NCBI GenBank assembly: GCA_910577355.1
Contig: CAJTMY010000001.1
Coordinates: 69,657 to 133,656, forward strand
DNA: 64,000 nucleotides
Source: an uncultured Muribaculaceae bacterium
Lineage (GTDB): Bacteria > Bacteroidota > Bacteroidia > Bacteroidales > Muribaculaceae
Direction: 5' to 3'
Part shown: piece by piece, positions 1-12,300 of the stretch
Numbering within the stretch: position 1 is the first letter of the stretch
How the letters are laid out: the number at the start of each line of letters is the position of its first letter
Notes under the pieces: model-generated
What the model was told of the DNA's origin: nothing
Databases searched by the model: none
What the model saw: only the letters and a program-made list of their open reading frames with translations
Position numbers and translations under genes: made by a program

Positions 1-1062
1 TACACGCGGATAGCGCGATGCGTAGCGTTTGATATGTTTGGACATGTACGGAAGCACGTCCTCCACTTCGTATGCTCTGCCCGGAAATCCTTCGGGAATG
101 GAGTGGCCACACCATAGTTGCGTGTTGGCGGCCGGTTTTAAGAGTCCGTAGCGTGCAGCGAGCAGGCGGAACGGCGCAGCCTTCATTACCGCCGGGTAGG
201 GCTCGAGGATATAGTCGCCGGGAGCCGGAACACCGTATTGTACCGCCGAACCGGCCTCTTCGCTGCGCGTGAATGTGAACCGCGAGTCGATGCCATGTCC
301 GAGTGTCACTGCCTCGATGTGCGGCTCGGGGTAGTGCGTCAGGCCGAATTCACATTCCACGTCGAGTTCCTTGCATTCGGTGGTTGTGCCGAGTACCGTC
401 ACTTTGATAGCTTCGGGCAACAGAGACAGTGTATGGGAGATGTCAAGCATGGGCGACGCCTTGATGATGAGCCGCTTTGTCACCGTGCGCAGCAGGGGCA
501 GCATCTCCACCACGTCGGGCTCGCACCTGTCGAGGGCATAGACACGCCCTCCGGCGCTGTCGCGGCGCGCGGGGTCGATGAACATGCAATCGAACTTCAT
601 GCCTTCACGTGCCCATATGTCGAGCATAGTGCGGCAGTCGCTACATATTACTTCGAGATTAGGAATATTACGTGCGTTGTGACGCAGGGCATCGGCCACA
701 GTTTCGTCGCGTTCGACGGCAGTCTCATATCCTTGCGTGCCCGCGTGGCGTGCCATGGCCATGGCGTCGATGCCGAGGCCGGCCGTAAGGTCGGCGATGC
801 GCCATCCGGGCCGTATCATGGATGCGTGGAAGGCTGCGAGCCGGCACGATGTGGACTGCTCGCCCGACAGTGCCGTCGGAAATATGAACTGCGGGTCGGC
901 CTTCAGCGCCGGCCCGAGTTTGGCGGCGTATTTGCGGCGGCACTCGATCTGGAGGATCTCATCGGCTCGCTCGCGTCCGTATTTCAGGCGCAGACGGTTT
1001 GGATCATCGTCTGCGTGGGCGTCGATCCATTGAAAGAAGTCGGAACTGAAATTGTAGTCCAT
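1..1062 (-). CDS. Class I SAM-dependent methyltransferase, THUMP-like type (3' end cut by window edge)
   Basis: The reverse-strand frame stays open from an ATG at 1062 to the left edge (354 codons), so the C-terminus is missing. I translated it by hand. An N-terminal helical region (about residues 1-60) is followed by FPTALSGEQSTS near 61-72, the SAM-binding motif DLTAGLGIDA at 91-100 and a catalytic-type FIDPARRD near 165. This combination is typical of the Bacteroidota methyltransferase family carrying a C-terminal THUMP-like domain, probably an RNA modifier; the substrate is unknown. An in-frame GTG lies five codons before the ATG and would be an alternative start; a stop precedes it. It follows pgk on the same strand by 63 bases, so it may be co-transcribed. 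I am confident of the fold, not of the target. Confidence 0.8.
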   Translation of the reverse strand, partial: MDYNFSSDFFQWIDAHADDDPNRLRLKYGRERADEILQIECRRKYAAKLGPALKADPQFIFPTALSGEQSTSCRLAAFHASMIRPGWRIADLTAGLGIDAMAMARHAGTQGYETAVERDETVADALRHNARNIPNLEVICSDCRTMLDIWAREGMKFDCMFIDPARRDSAGGRVYALDRCEPDVVEMLPLLRTVTKRLIIKASPMLDISHTLSLLPEAIKVTVLGTTTECKELDVECEFGLTHYPEPHIEAVTLGHGIDSRFTFTRSEEAGSAVQYGVPAPGDYILEPYPAVMKAAPFRLLAARYGLLKPAANTQLWCGHSIPEGFPGRAYEVEDVLPYMSKHIKRYASRYPRV

Positions 1063-1125
1063 GCAATGAAAACGCACCCGCGAATATATGGTTCACGGGC
1101 GCGCTGTGGTAAATCTCGGTAGGGA

Positions 1126-2379
1126 TTATTCGCCCTTGATGGCTGCGATGCCGGGGAGCACCTTGCCCTCGATGGCCTCGAGGAGGGCGCCGCCGCCGGT
1201 GGATACGTACGATACTTCGTCGGCGAGACCGAACTTGTTGACGCAGGCAACAGAGTCGCCGCCGCCTACGAGCGAGAAAGCTCCGTTCTTGGTAGCTTCA
1301 ACTACTGCATCGGCGATGGCGCGTGAGCCGGCGGTGAAGTTGTCGAACTCGAATACGCCGGCGGGGCCGTTCCACAGGATAGTCTTCGACGAACGTATCA
1401 CATCGGCAAATTTCTTGCGGGTCTCGGGACCTGCGTCGAGGCCTTCCCAGCCTTCGGGGATATCCATGGCCGAGCAGATCTGAGTGTGGGCGTCGTTGGA
1501 GAACGCATCGGCAGCCACGCAGTCGGTGCCGAGTACGAGGTTCACACCCTTCTCCTTGGCTTTTTTCATTATATCGAGAGCGAGGTCGAGCTTGTCGTTC
1601 TCGCAGATGGAGTTACCTACATGGCCGCCCTGTGCCTTGGCGAAGGTGTAGGTCATGCCGCCGCAGAGGATGAGGTTGTCTACCTTGTCCATGAGGTTCT
1701 CGATGATACCGATCTTGGTGGATACTTTCGAGCCGCCCATGATGGCTGTGAAAGGACGCTTGATGTTGTTGAGCACGTTGTCGACGGCCTTCACTTCCTT
1801 CTCCATGAGGTAGCCGAGCATCTTGTGGTCATTGTCGAAGAAGTCGGCCACGACGGCGGTGGATGCATGGCGGCGGTGTGCGGTGCCGAAAGCATCATTC
1901 ACGTATACGTCGGCATACGAAGCGAGGTGCTTGGCGAAGTCCTTCTGGCGGGCTTTCATTTCTTTCTTGGCTGCGTCGTATGCGGGATCTTCCTTGTCGA
2001 TGCCCACGGGCTTGCCTTCCTCCTCGGGGTGGAAGCGGAGGTTCTCGAGCAGGAGCACCTGGCCGGGCTTGAGGGCGGCTGCCATGTCATCGGCTGTGGC
2101 GCAGTCTTCGGCGAATGCCACATCGGTACCGAGAGCCTTGGCCACGGCATCCTTGATCTGTGCGAGAGAGAACTTGGGATTCACCTTGCCTTTGGGCTTG
2201 CCCATATGCGACATGATGATGAGCGAGCCGCCGTCGGCGAGGATTTTCTTGAGGGTGGGGAGGGCACCGCGTATGCGGGTGTCGTCGGTGATGTTGCCGT
2301 TTTCGTCGAGGGGCACGTTGAAGTCAACGCGGACGAGGGCTTTCTTACCTGCGAAATTGAACGAATCGATATTTGCCAT
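1126..2379 (-). CDS. pgk: Phosphoglycerate kinase
   Basis: Cytosolic glycolytic enzyme that transfers the phosphate of 1,3-bisphosphoglycerate to ADP. The 417-residue length is normal for the bacterial enzyme. Visible signatures are the N-terminal substrate-binding segment [15 protein letters not shown] near residue 13, [15 protein letters not shown] near 215 in the hinge and nucleotide region, [11 protein letters not shown] near 335, and the C-terminal glycine-rich nucleotide site GGGDSVA...STGGGA near 375-400. The ATG at 2379 gives the conserved start of the family. A TAATTTTG -7 box lies 56 bases upstream, so the gene probably has its own promoter. The upstream neighbour pyrF is 124 bases away. 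Nothing unusual. Confidence 0.97.
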   Translation of the reverse strand: MANIDSFNFAGKKALVRVDFNVPLDENGNITDDTRIRGALPTLKKILADGGSLIIMSHMGKPKGKVNPKFSLAQIKDAVAKALGTDVAFAEDCATADDMAAALKPGQVLLLENLRFHPEEEGKPVGIDKEDPAYDAAKKEMKARQKDFAKHLASYADVYVNDAFGTAHRRHASTAVVADFFDNDHKMLGYLMEKEVKAVDNVLNNIKRPFTAIMGGSKVSTKIGIIENLMDKVDNLILCGGMTYTFAKAQGGHVGNSICENDKLDLALDIMKKAKEKGVNLVLGTDCVAADAFSNDAHTQICSAMDIPEGWEGLDAGPETRKKFADVIRSSKTILWNGPAGVFEFDNFTAGSRAIADAVVEATKNGAFSLVGGGDSVACVNKFGLADEVSYVSTGGGALLEAIEGKVLPGIAAIKGE

Positions 2380-2434
2380 TTTGGTATATGTTAGTGAGTT
2401 ATGAATTCAAACAAATGAGCCTGATTGATTGCTG

Positions 2435-2442
2435 CAAAATTA
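2435..2442 (-). promoter_or_regulatory. Putative pgk promoter, -7 box
   Basis: Read on the minus strand this is TAATTTTG, matching the Bacteroidota TAnnTTTG -7 consensus. No clear TTTG lies at the expected distance, so only half of the promoter is supported. Confidence 0.4.
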
Positions 2443-2503
2443 CGGAAAAATTTCGATAATTTAGAAATTTACAGCATAAAAATCATGCATATGTGCGCTA
2501 TGC

Positions 2504-3337
2504 TCAGCGTTCGGGGTATTTGCTGAGGATCTGTTGCATCTGCTCGGCGAGGGCACGGGCTTTGGCGCGGGCGGCGTCGGCAAAGTCGTCGCCCGCCGAG
2601 GCATGGATGATGGCGCGCGAGGAGTTGACAAGCAGTCCCACCTCGTCGATCATACCGAAGCGGCATACTTCCTCAAGGCTGCCTCCCTGTGCGCCTACGC
2701 CGGGCACGAGAAAGAACGAGCGTGGTGCGAGGCGGCGTACGTCGGCGATGAGCTCGCCGCGGGTGGCACCTACAACAAACATCATATTGACCGGCGAGCC
2801 CCATTTCTGCGCGCGCTTCACCACACGCTCGAATACGCGGGCGCCGTTCACATCGGGTATCATCTGGAAGTCTTCCGAGCCTTTGTTGGATGTGAGGGCG
2901 AGCACGATGGCCCATTTGTCCTCGAAGCCGAGGAACGGCGTCACGGAATCTTCGCCCATATAAGGCGCTACGGTGACGGCGTCTACTCCCGCACGTTCAA
3001 AGAATGCCTTGGCATACATGCGGGCGGTGTTGCCGATGTCGCCTCGCTTGGCGTCGGCGATGATAAACTGGTCGGGGTAGTTCTCGCGGATGTAGGCGCA
3101 TGTGGTCTCGAAGGCGCGCATGCCGTCGGGGCCGAGAGTCTCGTAGAACGCAAGATTGGGCTTATATGCCACTGCATAGGGAGCGGTGGCGTCGATGATG
3201 GCTTTGTTGAACTCGATTATGCCGTCGGCACCCTTGGCCGCGAGGGCGGGGGGCATCTTGGCAGGGTCGGGGTCGAGTCCCACGCAGAGGAACGAGCCCT
3301 TGCGCATGATATTCTCTACAAGTTCGGTACGTTTCAT
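2504..3337 (-). CDS. pyrF: Orotidine 5'-phosphate decarboxylase (type 2)
   Basis: Last step of de novo UMP synthesis: decarboxylation of OMP. The 277-residue product has LCVGLDPDP near residue 16, the substrate-contacting [19 protein letters not shown] around 40-60, and the catalytic D-A-K-R-G-D-I segment near 90, the lysine/aspartate core of the family. The length fits the longer type 2 group rather than the roughly 230-residue E. coli type. I chose the ATG at 3337 because the longer reading adds 31 residues lacking family features; this ATG also shares an ATGA overlap with the stop of the DUF4153 gene, indicating translational coupling. It is the last gene of a prfA-DUF4153-pyrF run. Confidence 0.95.
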   Translation of the reverse strand: MKRTELVENIMRKGSFLCVGLDPDPAKMPPALAAKGADGIIEFNKAIIDATAPYAVAYKPNLAFYETLGPDGMRAFETTCAYIRENYPDQFIIADAKRGDIGNTARMYAKAFFERAGVDAVTVAPYMGEDSVTPFLGFEDKWAIVLALTSNKGSEDFQMIPDVNGARVFERVVKRAQKWGSPVNMMFVVGATRGELIADVRRLAPRSFFLVPGVGAQGGSLEEVCRFGMIDEVGLLVNSSRAIIHASAGDDFADAARAKARALAEQMQQILSKYPER

Positions 3338-5100
3338 TCTGAAATATTGAAGGTTGTGAATAATAATCCTGATATGCCGATGTAATATATCTTGGCCGAG
3401 TCGGCGTATTCCTGCCGGTCGAAGCGGCACTCCACCGATGTGGGTATGAACATCGCTTCGGATATGGGATGTCCTTTTACAGGAATATGTATCGCGGTCA
3501 TCTGCGCCGCCGAGTTGAGTGCGGTTATCGAGTCGAAGTCGACTATGAGTTCTATGCCGTCGCCGATATCGACAGTATGGGCGCGGCGGTCGGTGATACG
3601 GATGTTGTTGTGGTGATAGCCCTGCCGCGACACATATTTGTAGCTTTGTGGCACGGGAATGAATTCCGTGGCGTCTATATTGATGCTGACTAATGCTTCG
3701 ACAGCTTCGACCGCGAGAAGGTCGGTGTCAAAAAGTTCGTCGGTCTGCCACGAGGATGTCTTTACCGGAAAGCTTACGATTGATGATGTGTACGAATGGT
3801 CGTCGCAGTCGTCGATATATTCGAGCCGGGATGACAGCAGAGTCCATTCTTCAGTGGAAATCTTGTTGCGCAGCTCTTTCACCTGATTGCGGTCGAGCGG
3901 GAAAGCTGTTGCGCCCGCTTCGGTAAGGGCGGCCTTTATACGGCTTTGCATATAGTTGTATGTGAGGCTCGTGTAGTTGGCTCCCGGAATTATCGACACT
4001 GCTACAAAAAGGAGGGCGAACGACATCGGTATCCATGTGAAACGCCGGCTCTTTGTCGCTATGAGATATATCATGGCCGCATATGCCCACAGGTTGAAAG
4101 TGAGCACATACAGGCGGCTCACCGTGATGCCGTATTCGCCTATGCGATAGAGCACCGACACGCTCATAAGCACGAGCAGAGGCAGCATCGCAACGGGCAG
4201 CATGCGGCATATACGGTGCATCGCCGGGCTGTCGGCGGCGCGCCTGAGCAAGAAGAGCAGCAGCAGGCACACGGCTGTGAATCCCGTCACGGGGTATACC
4301 ACCATGCCTACGGGCAGCATGAGGGTGACAAGTATCCTGACGCCGTATACGTATAGAATTCCCATGTATATGAGAGCCAGCGGCAGCAGCAGGAATTTGA
4401 TGATGCCGCGGTCGAAACGCGAAAGCGTGTAGCCGGCGGCGTCGGTATCAAGGCTCTCCATGGCTGGTATACGTCCCATAAATATGGTGAGTGGCACAAA
4501 CAGGGCACCTATTATGCCGAGTGTGGGCATCAGCTTCCACGACTGCACATTGAACAGCAGGTCGAGAGTGCCGTAGATAAGCACCGCCACAAGCCACATG
4601 GCCAATGATATGATGGCTGTGGTGATAAGATTTGTGATCTGCGAATAGCTGAAATACCATGACGAGTCGTACCGCCGGCGGTCGGGGATAAACAGCAGCC
4701 CCACTACCAGAGCGCTTACAACAGATATGTGCGATATCCACGCCGCCATGCCGAGCGCCTGCCCACGCATGAGCAGGAATATGAAGTCGGCCAGCAGCAA
4801 AGCGTTGGCGGCTGCCTGTAGAGGAAACGACAGGCGCGGGCGTCCGGCGAAGCCTGTCCACAGGGGTATTACGAGCGATAGCAGCAAGCCGGCAGGCAGG
4901 CAGTAGGAGAAAGCTATGCACACGTTGTCGCTCGGTGTCTTGGAGAGCCATGTTAGGCACAGCAGCCATATGCACAGTGCGGTGAGGTATGCGAAGCCGA
5001 GCGGAAACCGGTTTACAGCGCGGAAACCGTCGGCATACAGCGAGCGCAGCGACATACGTCGGCGCTGCGTGACGGGCGTGGGGGTGAGGGGAGATTCCAT
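3334..5100 (-). CDS. DUF4153 multi-pass membrane protein
   Basis: A 588-residue inner-membrane protein with about ten or more hydrophobic helices spread over residues 30-400, followed by a soluble C-terminal region of about 180 residues. The segment [19 protein letters not shown] in the last helical part fits the DUF4153 family. Its biochemical role is unknown. The start at 5100 (MESPLTP) leaves a 10-base gap after prfA; longer readings run into prfA and add unrelated residues. The stop overlaps the pyrF ATG by four bases. Placement between a release factor and a pyrimidine enzyme gives no functional hint, but the tight spacing shows it is expressed with them. Confidence 0.8.
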   Translation of the reverse strand: MESPLTPTPVTQRRRMSLRSLYADGFRAVNRFPLGFAYLTALCIWLLCLTWLSKTPSDNVCIAFSYCLPAGLLLSLVIPLWTGFAGRPRLSFPLQAAANALLLADFIFLLMRGQALGMAAWISHISVVSALVVGLLFIPDRRRYDSSWYFSYSQITNLITTAIISLAMWLVAVLIYGTLDLLFNVQSWKLMPTLGIIGALFVPLTIFMGRIPAMESLDTDAAGYTLSRFDRGIIKFLLLPLALIYMGILYVYGVRILVTLMLPVGMVVYPVTGFTAVCLLLLFLLRRAADSPAMHRICRMLPVAMLPLLVLMSVSVLYRIGEYGITVSRLYVLTFNLWAYAAMIYLIATKSRRFTWIPMSFALLFVAVSIIPGANYTSLTYNYMQSRIKAALTEAGATAFPLDRNQVKELRNKISTEEWTLLSSRLEYIDDCDDHSYTSSIVSFPVKTSSWQTDELFDTDLLAVEAVEALVSINIDATEFIPVPQSYKYVSRQGYHHNNIRITDRRAHTVDIGDGIELIVDFDSITALNSAAQMTAIHIPVKGHPISEAMFIPTSVECRFDRQEYADSAKIYYIGISGLLFTTFNISE

Positions 5101-5110
5101 ATCTTTTCTT

Positions 5111-6220
5111 TTAAAGTTCGGCAGCTTTGAGGCGCTCGGCGTTTTCGGTGGAGCTGAGCGCGAATAAAATCTCGTCGAGGTCGCCGCCAAGCACGGCGGC
5201 CAGATTGTGAGTGGTGAAATTGATGCGGTGGTCGGTGACACGTCCCTGCGGGAAGTTGTAGGTGCGTATCTTGGCCGAGCGGTCGCCTGTTGATACCAGC
5301 GTACGCCGGCGCGAGGCTATGTCGTCGATATACTTCTGGTGTTCCTTGTCGAATATGAACGTTCGCAGGCGGCTCAGGGCGCGCTCCTTGTTCTTGGGCT
5401 GGTCGCGGGTCTCGGTGCATTCGATTAGAATTTCCTCCTCTACGCCCGTATTGGGATTCTTCCACTTATATCGCAGGCGCACGCCCGATTCCACCTTGTT
5501 GACGTTTTGGCCGCCGGCGCCTCCCGAGCGGAAGGTATCCCATTTTATCTCGCCCTCGTTTATTTCCACGTCGAACGGCTCGGCCTCGGGCAGCACGGCC
5601 ACTGTGGCGGCCGATGTGTGTATGCGGCCCTGGGTCTCGGTGGCCGGCACGCGCTGCACGCGGTGCACGCCGCTCTCGTATTTGAGGATGCCGTATACGC
5701 CGTCGCCGCTTATGCTCATCACGATTTCCTTGTAGCCGCCCGAGGCGCCTTCGCTTACCGATGTCACGGCTACCTGCCATCCTTTGGCTTCGCAGAACCG
5801 GGTATACATCTTGGCAAGGTCGCCGGCAAAGAGAGCGGCCTCGTCGCCGCCGGTGCCGGCGCGGATCTCGAGTATGGCGTTCTTGTCGTCCTCGGGATCG
5901 TTCGGTACAAGAAAAAGCTTTATGTCCTCGCACAGGGCATCGATTGCTTCGGTGGCTCGGTCAAGAGCCTCGCGGGCTTCGGCCGCGGCTGCCGCATCCG
6001 ATTCATCGGCCATTACCTCGCGGTAGAATTCCATATTATCGCATTGGACGTTGTATGCGTCCATGAGCCGGTCGAGCTCCCGCAGGTGCTTGTATTCTTT
6101 GGTGAGTTTTACAAATCGTTGTTGGTCGGCCATTACGGCAGGGTCTCCGAGCAATGTCTCTATTTCACGGAAACGGTTGATATGTGTCTGTATGCGTGGA
6201 AGCAGTGATTCGTCTAACAT
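5111..6220 (-). CDS. prfA: Peptide chain release factor 1
   Basis: Terminates translation at UAA and UAG by triggering peptide release in the ribosome. The 369-residue product carries the stop-codon recognition tripeptide PAT at 192-194 (in RVPATETQGRIHTS) and the catalytic GGQ at 236-238 (in GSGGAGGQNVNK-type context), the combination specific to RF1 rather than RF2. I start at the ATG at 6220 (MLDESLL); a longer frame adds 16 residues with no conservation. It is the first gene of a run with the DUF4153 gene and pyrF. A TATCTTTG -7 box lies 22 bases upstream. Confidence 0.96.
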   Translation of the reverse strand: MLDESLLPRIQTHINRFREIETLLGDPAVMADQQRFVKLTKEYKHLRELDRLMDAYNVQCDNMEFYREVMADESDAAAAAEAREALDRATEAIDALCEDIKLFLVPNDPEDDKNAILEIRAGTGGDEAALFAGDLAKMYTRFCEAKGWQVAVTSVSEGASGGYKEIVMSISGDGVYGILKYESGVHRVQRVPATETQGRIHTSAATVAVLPEAEPFDVEINEGEIKWDTFRSGGAGGQNVNKVESGVRLRYKWKNPNTGVEEEILIECTETRDQPKNKERALSRLRTFIFDKEHQKYIDDIASRRRTLVSTGDRSAKIRTYNFPQGRVTDHRINFTTHNLAAVLGGDLDEILFALSSTENAERLKAAEL

Positions 6221-6241
6221 CGGTGATGACGGTTTATTTTG

Positions 6242-6249
6242 CAAAGATA
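6242..6249 (-). promoter_or_regulatory. Putative prfA operon promoter, -7 box
   Basis: Minus-strand TATCTTTG matches TAnnTTTG, 22 bases before the prfA start. No convincing TTTG -33 element at the usual distance. Confidence 0.45.
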
Positions 6250-6282
6250 CACAATAATTCTCAAACACCGGCTATAATAAAT

Positions 6283-6317
6283 CAATGGCGGCAACCGGAA
6301 AACCGATGCCGCCATTG
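6283..6317 (-). terminator. Hairpin downstream of the C10 peptidase gene
   Basis: An 11-base perfect inverted repeat (6283-6293 with 6307-6317, CAATGGCGGCA / TGCCGCCATTG) lies 20 bases after the stop of the C10 gene, followed on the minus strand by an AT-rich stretch. It probably ends that transcript before prfA. Confidence 0.65.
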
Positions 6318-6336
6318 AAAGATGGTTTATGGGAGA

Positions 6337-9300
6337 TCAGAGTTTTGTCTTGATTCCGTTGAGAATATAGATTCCTGCGGGCAGGCCGTCGACGGTATTG
6401 CTTCCGGCCGAGAGGTGCAGGACGCGTACGAGGATGCCGCTGATGTCATATACCTTGACTTCGCAGGCACGGTCGGCATCGATTACAAGCATGTCGCCGT
6501 CGCGCTTGATTATGAGTCCGGCTGTCGGATTGGTGATGTCATCCACGCCGCTCAGTTCATCGATCGGGATATTGATTTCGAGAGGCTGCGAATCGGCAGG
6601 AGCTTCCACATATACAGCGAAAGGCCCTACTTCGGTATTTGTATCCGCATCGCTGTCCTCGGCGTATGCTACGGCGTTGTCGGCTGCGAACGATGAGCCT
6701 TCGGCATCGAGCCGATAGGTTGTGGCGGCATTGAGTGTGCGCTTGCCGAATGTGCCGAGCATGGCGTAACCGTCGCCTTCGCTTCTTATTTCGGCGGGTG
6801 TCTGAGCCACTGTTATGTCGGATGCCGAGAAACGTACCTTTCCGGCAGGTGTCAATGTGTGGAGGCCTGTCACATAGGGCTTGTTAGCCTCCACCTTACC
6901 GGCAAGCGACAGTTCTGTCTTGCCTTCGGCGAGAGTTGCCGCCATGTAGTTGCGTCCTCTGGCAGCCACAGCCTCGGGGCTGTCGAAGATTATCATGTCG
7001 TTGTCCGATGCGTCGGTGACAGCGGTGGGCTCGAACGGAAGCAGCAACTGGCTCCATGAAGACTTGCCGTCGGACGACAGAAGATCAAGCTCGATGCTGA
7101 TGTCGTTCCCTTCCGCGAGGGTGAAGGGGTTGATGGCGTTGAAAGGATAGTCCGCATCAAGGGCGATGCTGCCGGTGGTCTGATATATACGTTCCTTACC
7201 GGCTTCGCTCTCAACAGTCGTTACCTTGACATAATTGGCCCGGATATCCTGAGGCACATCTTCATTCTCATCCAGATAAATCAGGCAGTTGGGGTTTAGA
7301 CCGTTGAATGCACCTTCCGAGTAGCCGTCGGCACGGGGAGCGCGGGCTACGCGGCGTGCACGGGCCGGAGCCTCGCCACGCTGGCTGTTGAAGATGATGG
7401 TGGTGAGGTTGTCACACCCGGCAAATGCGTTGTCTCCTATACCCTTGATGCCGGTAAAGCTGAGATTCTCGAGCGAGGAGCATCCGCTGAAGGCGTTGTT
7501 GCCGATATAGCTTACGGTTTCAGGAACAGATACATTGGCAAGGTTCACGCAGCCGCTGAAGGTGCCGTCCTCGATGTCGGCGGCCTGAGGCAGTGTTACT
7601 GTGGTGAGGGTCTCCTTGCCGGCCATGGCATCGGCAGGCAGGGCGGTGGTGAGATCCGACAGGTCAAGCTCCTCGATCTCGGGGAATTCGTCGATCACCT
7701 GCTTGAGCTTCTCTGAATCGATGTCGCCTTTGAATGCGATCGAAGTCACATTGCTGGCGGCCGAGGCATTGATGCTCTCGATATCGGCGGCAGTGAGTGT
7801 GGCGCCGTTGCGCGGCACCGTATATACATCGATGTTAAGGTCGGTATCGGTAACCTCTACATTGTAATAGCCTTCCTCATCCCGGCTAAGAACCGTCTCA
7901 CCTATCTTGACCATGGCGGTCAGCTCCTCGGTGTTTAGGCCGGCCATATCTACTTTGAATCTAACCGTGGTACCTTCGCTTATCTCTGAAGAAGTGAGGT
8001 TGTAACCGTTTTCGTCAATAATCTGGACATTGTCGGATGTACGGTTGAAATTCACGTTATAGAAATATACGACCTTTATCTCATGGTTTCCACTCTTGTC
8101 GGCATGTGTGTTGGGATTCCAATAGGTTACAGTGATTGATCCGTCTGCCGCTATGGCATCGTCGGGGAGTAATACATCGTTGTCGTATACCTTTATGCTA
8201 CGGGCGGCATCGAATGCATCCATTCCTTCGGGGCGTCCTTCGGCGATATTGCTTCTTACACCGATATAGAGTTTGCGTTCCATACTTTCAAGTCCGATAT
8301 TGTCCTTGAGGAACGAAGCGGCTCTTGATACGTTGTCTTTTATCTCGGCATCCGTCACGAAGCATTTCGATGCGTCGAAGTCGAGTGAATATACAGGATA
8401 CTCACCTACGATATTGAAGCCGCCGGCAACCCAGCCGTTGGACCAGGTCTCTGCATAGAATCCGTTTTCAACACGCGGCGTTTTATAAGCGGCCAAATAT
8501 TGAGAAGGCACCACTACCGTTACTTTTTTGTTGTCAGACAATCCTGTTTTAAGTTCGTGGTATGATGAATAATATAAGTGCCCAACATTTCCGCCCGCTC
8601 CAGGTGCACAAGGAAGATAGATGGTTTCAAGAGAATTACAACCAAGGAATACCTCGTCATAGAGGCCTCCGCGTGTAAAGTCGCTGACACTTATACCATC
8701 GCCTTTCAATGTCGGGCCGGTACTCCAGTTACGAAGATTTTCCGGCAGTTTTATTTCTCTCAGTTTGCTGCATCCTTTGAAGCTTTTTTCCGCAAACTGA
8801 GTCAATGTAGCCGGAAGTATAATTTCTTCAATGTAGCATCCGCCGAGCTGTTTGTTGTATAATGCGGAGGATGGGAACAAATTGTCGAGGCCTTGTCCTT
8901 CCTGTGCATCTCTGTCGCGGACAAATTGAGCTTCCGATAGGTCAAGATATTTGATATTGGTTGCTATCCAATAGTTCTCGCGGAATAGGTTGAAGTCGTA
9001 ATAGTCAAGCTTGCCTACAATCTTGAGCTTCTTGATATTCTTGTATTTCTCAGCTGTCTGGTAGTTTATCTCACCCCAGTTGCTGATGCCTTCGCTACCG
9101 TCGAGATACAGATGCTCGCCTTCCTTGAGAACTATTGTAGCTTCCGTATATGATACAGGCGGAATGACTTTGATATAGAAGTCCAGATCTTCCTTGGCTA
9201 TGAATGAGTGTGTGAACGTCTTTCCACCCTTCATGATGGTATCGCCGTTTATAGCTACATCCAATGTATGAGAGGCAGACTTCGGCGTGATCTTGAACGT

Positions 9301-12300
9301 GAGGTCACGGCCACGCACAGCGCTTTCTACACGACCGGCGATGTTTGCCTTCTCTTCAATACCTTCAGGGAATGTGAAGTTGTATACGGGCGTCTGATTG
9401 TTGAGCGCGGGCAGGGCGTCGACGATGTTCTCGTTAGCGCCTTTTACGAGAGCCCAGGTCTTGCCGTTGTATGATGTGGCGAAGCGTATCAGGTTGCCTT
9501 CGCGCACGTTGGCATCCTTGACACAGCAGTTCACATTCATCTTCAATCCTTTTCCGGGGCCTCCGGTCCAGTTGTTTATCGAGGAAATGAACTCTTTGAT
9601 CTTGCCGTCGGCGGTGGTGAGCACAAATGCCCAGAACATATTGTCGGTGACCTCGAAAGAGTTGGCGCGGACTGTGAAGGGTATGCCGGGCAGGACATTG
9701 ACTGCGTCGGTGAGAAGGCCGATGGTGCCGCCGGTGTCGGTAAGTTTCCACGGCGAGTCGTATGTGGCGGGAGCTGTCGGCTCCACCATGTCGAAGTGGA
9801 TTATTGTGCCTCCGTTTATAGTGGCGGTATACTTGCCCTCGGCATCGGGCTTGAGAAGGGTGGAGTTGGCGTATACCTCCATGCGGTTGTCGTTGTCGAC
9901 TATGTGCTCGGCTGTGAAGGTGACCTGCTTGCCTGCTTCATAGCGCCCCGGCTCGGTATCCGATACATACCTCACCTCATCGTTTTCCATCACGGCAAAC
10001 GCGCAGTCGCCATCGCCTGGGAATTCGTTTTTGTCCTCCCACGGGCAGGTGAATGTCACTTCGGCGTCGATATCGGGCTGGTTCCAGTATTTGTCAGCTT
10101 TGTAAGTGCCGGCGGCGCCCATATTTATGCAGTGCACGGTGCGGTCTTTGGGCGTGCCGTGGAATACACACCAGTTGATGAAGGCAGGTTTGGGATTCCG
10201 CACCCATACGTCGCGCAGACCCGACGAACCGTTGAATACGTTGTATTCGTATGTGGTCACGGCAGCCGGTATCACGATGGATGTGATGCCGCACGAGCGG
10301 AATGCGCCGTTGTTGAGACGGTTTACGCTCGACGGGAGGATGACCTCCTTGAGGCTCCATAGATTGCGGAATGCCTCGCGGGGAATGGCGTTGGCCTGAT
10401 TGGTGCCGTTGGCGGCGATACGTACACCCGAAAGATCGAGCCTTCTCAGCTTCATGCTGCTGCGCATGAATGTGAAGTCGCGGGCATCGATTGTGCCGAA
10501 GAGTGTGAGATCCTTCACAGTGCCTGCGTCGGGCCCGTCGAGGAGGGTCTCGAGTGTGCCGGGTGTGCCTACCCATATGCTGCGTTTCTCCTTTACATCG
10601 GCAGCGTTCTGCACATAGACTTCTATATTCTGGTCTTCGAGTACGTTGCGGATGGCATAGTTGTAGTTGGCGTCGGGTGTGAGCACATAGCCGTTGTTCT
10701 TTACGGTGACCACGTCGCGGGCGGGATATGCCGGAACAACCTTGAAATTGTAATTCCAGCCGCGTATCACCTTGTTGTCGCCGGTGAAGGTCGCGTCGTT
10801 GATCGACGAGGGATATGTCACTGAGAAATATTGCGGAGCGGCGCCTTTGGCCGGTATCTCGTTGGTGGTGATGAGTTCGCCGGGGACGGGGAGCCACTTG
10901 TCGGAGCCGTCGGCAAGGGTGGCCATGCGTATCACATCATCGTCGGCAACCTCGGCGGCTGCCGGCAGTTGGCATGCGAAGTCGGCATATGCGCTGCCGA
11001 AGATGGCCATGCCGTCGAGATGGAAACCGTCGGGATTGCTCAGCGTGGATTTGAATGTGCCGTCGGCGCCGAAGAGTGCTACAGCGATCTTGCCGCCAAA
11101 CCTGTCGTAGCTCACATTCTTTATATTGCCCACACGCACGGTAAATGATTTGCCGGGAGTGAGATCGCCCTCCAGATTGGAACTCATGCCTGTCTGGCGG
11201 CCGTCGGCTGTGATATGGAGCGGCGACCATGCGGCGTTGTTGCCGTCGCCGGGCTTGATGTTGTATATTATGGTGGTGAGGTTGTTGAAGCTGTGAGTCT
11301 GGCTTACGGTAGGGTTGAGGGCCGTGCTGGCATACCAGCCTCCGTTGCCGTTGCCCGAAGCTCCGCCCCAGCCCCAGTTTATGTGGATCATGTTGCTGAG
11401 CGGGTCGAAGCCGTCTACTACGAAGGCGTGTCCGGCAGTCACATCCTGTCCGCAGTACAGTACGGGACGTCCGGCGCGGATTTCGTTCTCCACGATACGG
11501 TCAAATTCTGCCTGAGTGGCAGTCTCGGAGCGTTTCTTGTAGGATACGCCCGGATCATAACTGAAGTAATTGGTGAGTGCGGCGGGCACCTTTACTTCGT
11601 AGGCGCTTGATCCGGAGTAGCCGAACTGGGTGCCGATGCTGCTTGCGGCATGATATACGAGTGTGGCTACAGCCTCGGCTTCGGCTTCGGTGTATCCGCT
11701 GCGGTAATTGTCCATGCGCATGTTGTCCCAGTCGTAGGCCACATCGAAGTTCACGCCGTTGTAGCTGCCGGTGCCTCTTTCCGGAAAGTTATGGTATTTC
11801 ATGATCGTGGCCATGGCCGTGCCGACGCAGCCGGTGAGCGGATTTCCGGGGATCATGTTGTTGAACGGAGCCTCCTGGCGTCATTGCGGCGTGGTGAGCA
11901 CAATCCGCTCGTTGCTGCGGGCCGAGCGGCGCACCATAGTGCGACGGGCGTCGCGTGCGGCCGGTTTCTGGATGCCGGGTGCGGCCTTTATCTCTTTTTC
12001 CAGACCTTGCATCATCCATTTCATTGCCGGAGGAAGAGCCGCCGGCTCATAAGTGCTTTCCGACGAATAGCCGAGCACGGGAGCCGTGCAGTCGTCGGCC
12101 GACATGATTATGAATCCTTTCCCGTCGCGGGCGTTGAACACATAGTAGAGCGGCTTGTCGGCTGTTCCACTCGTGAAAACCAGTTCAAGGGCATCAGGGG
12201 TAGCCAGCCTGTCCAGCGAACTTGCCTGGAAAAACTCGGCTGCCAACTGCCGGGCATCCTCAACCGATACAGTCTCAGCGTGGATGACCGGTGAAGCACA

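Noticed and set aside
11881..11883. Selenocysteine or reassigned TGA in the C10 gene
   Set aside because: The position is a Trp site in the family, not a Cys site, I see no obvious insertion-element stem after it, and TGA is a normal stop elsewhere in this window. A mutation or error is simpler.
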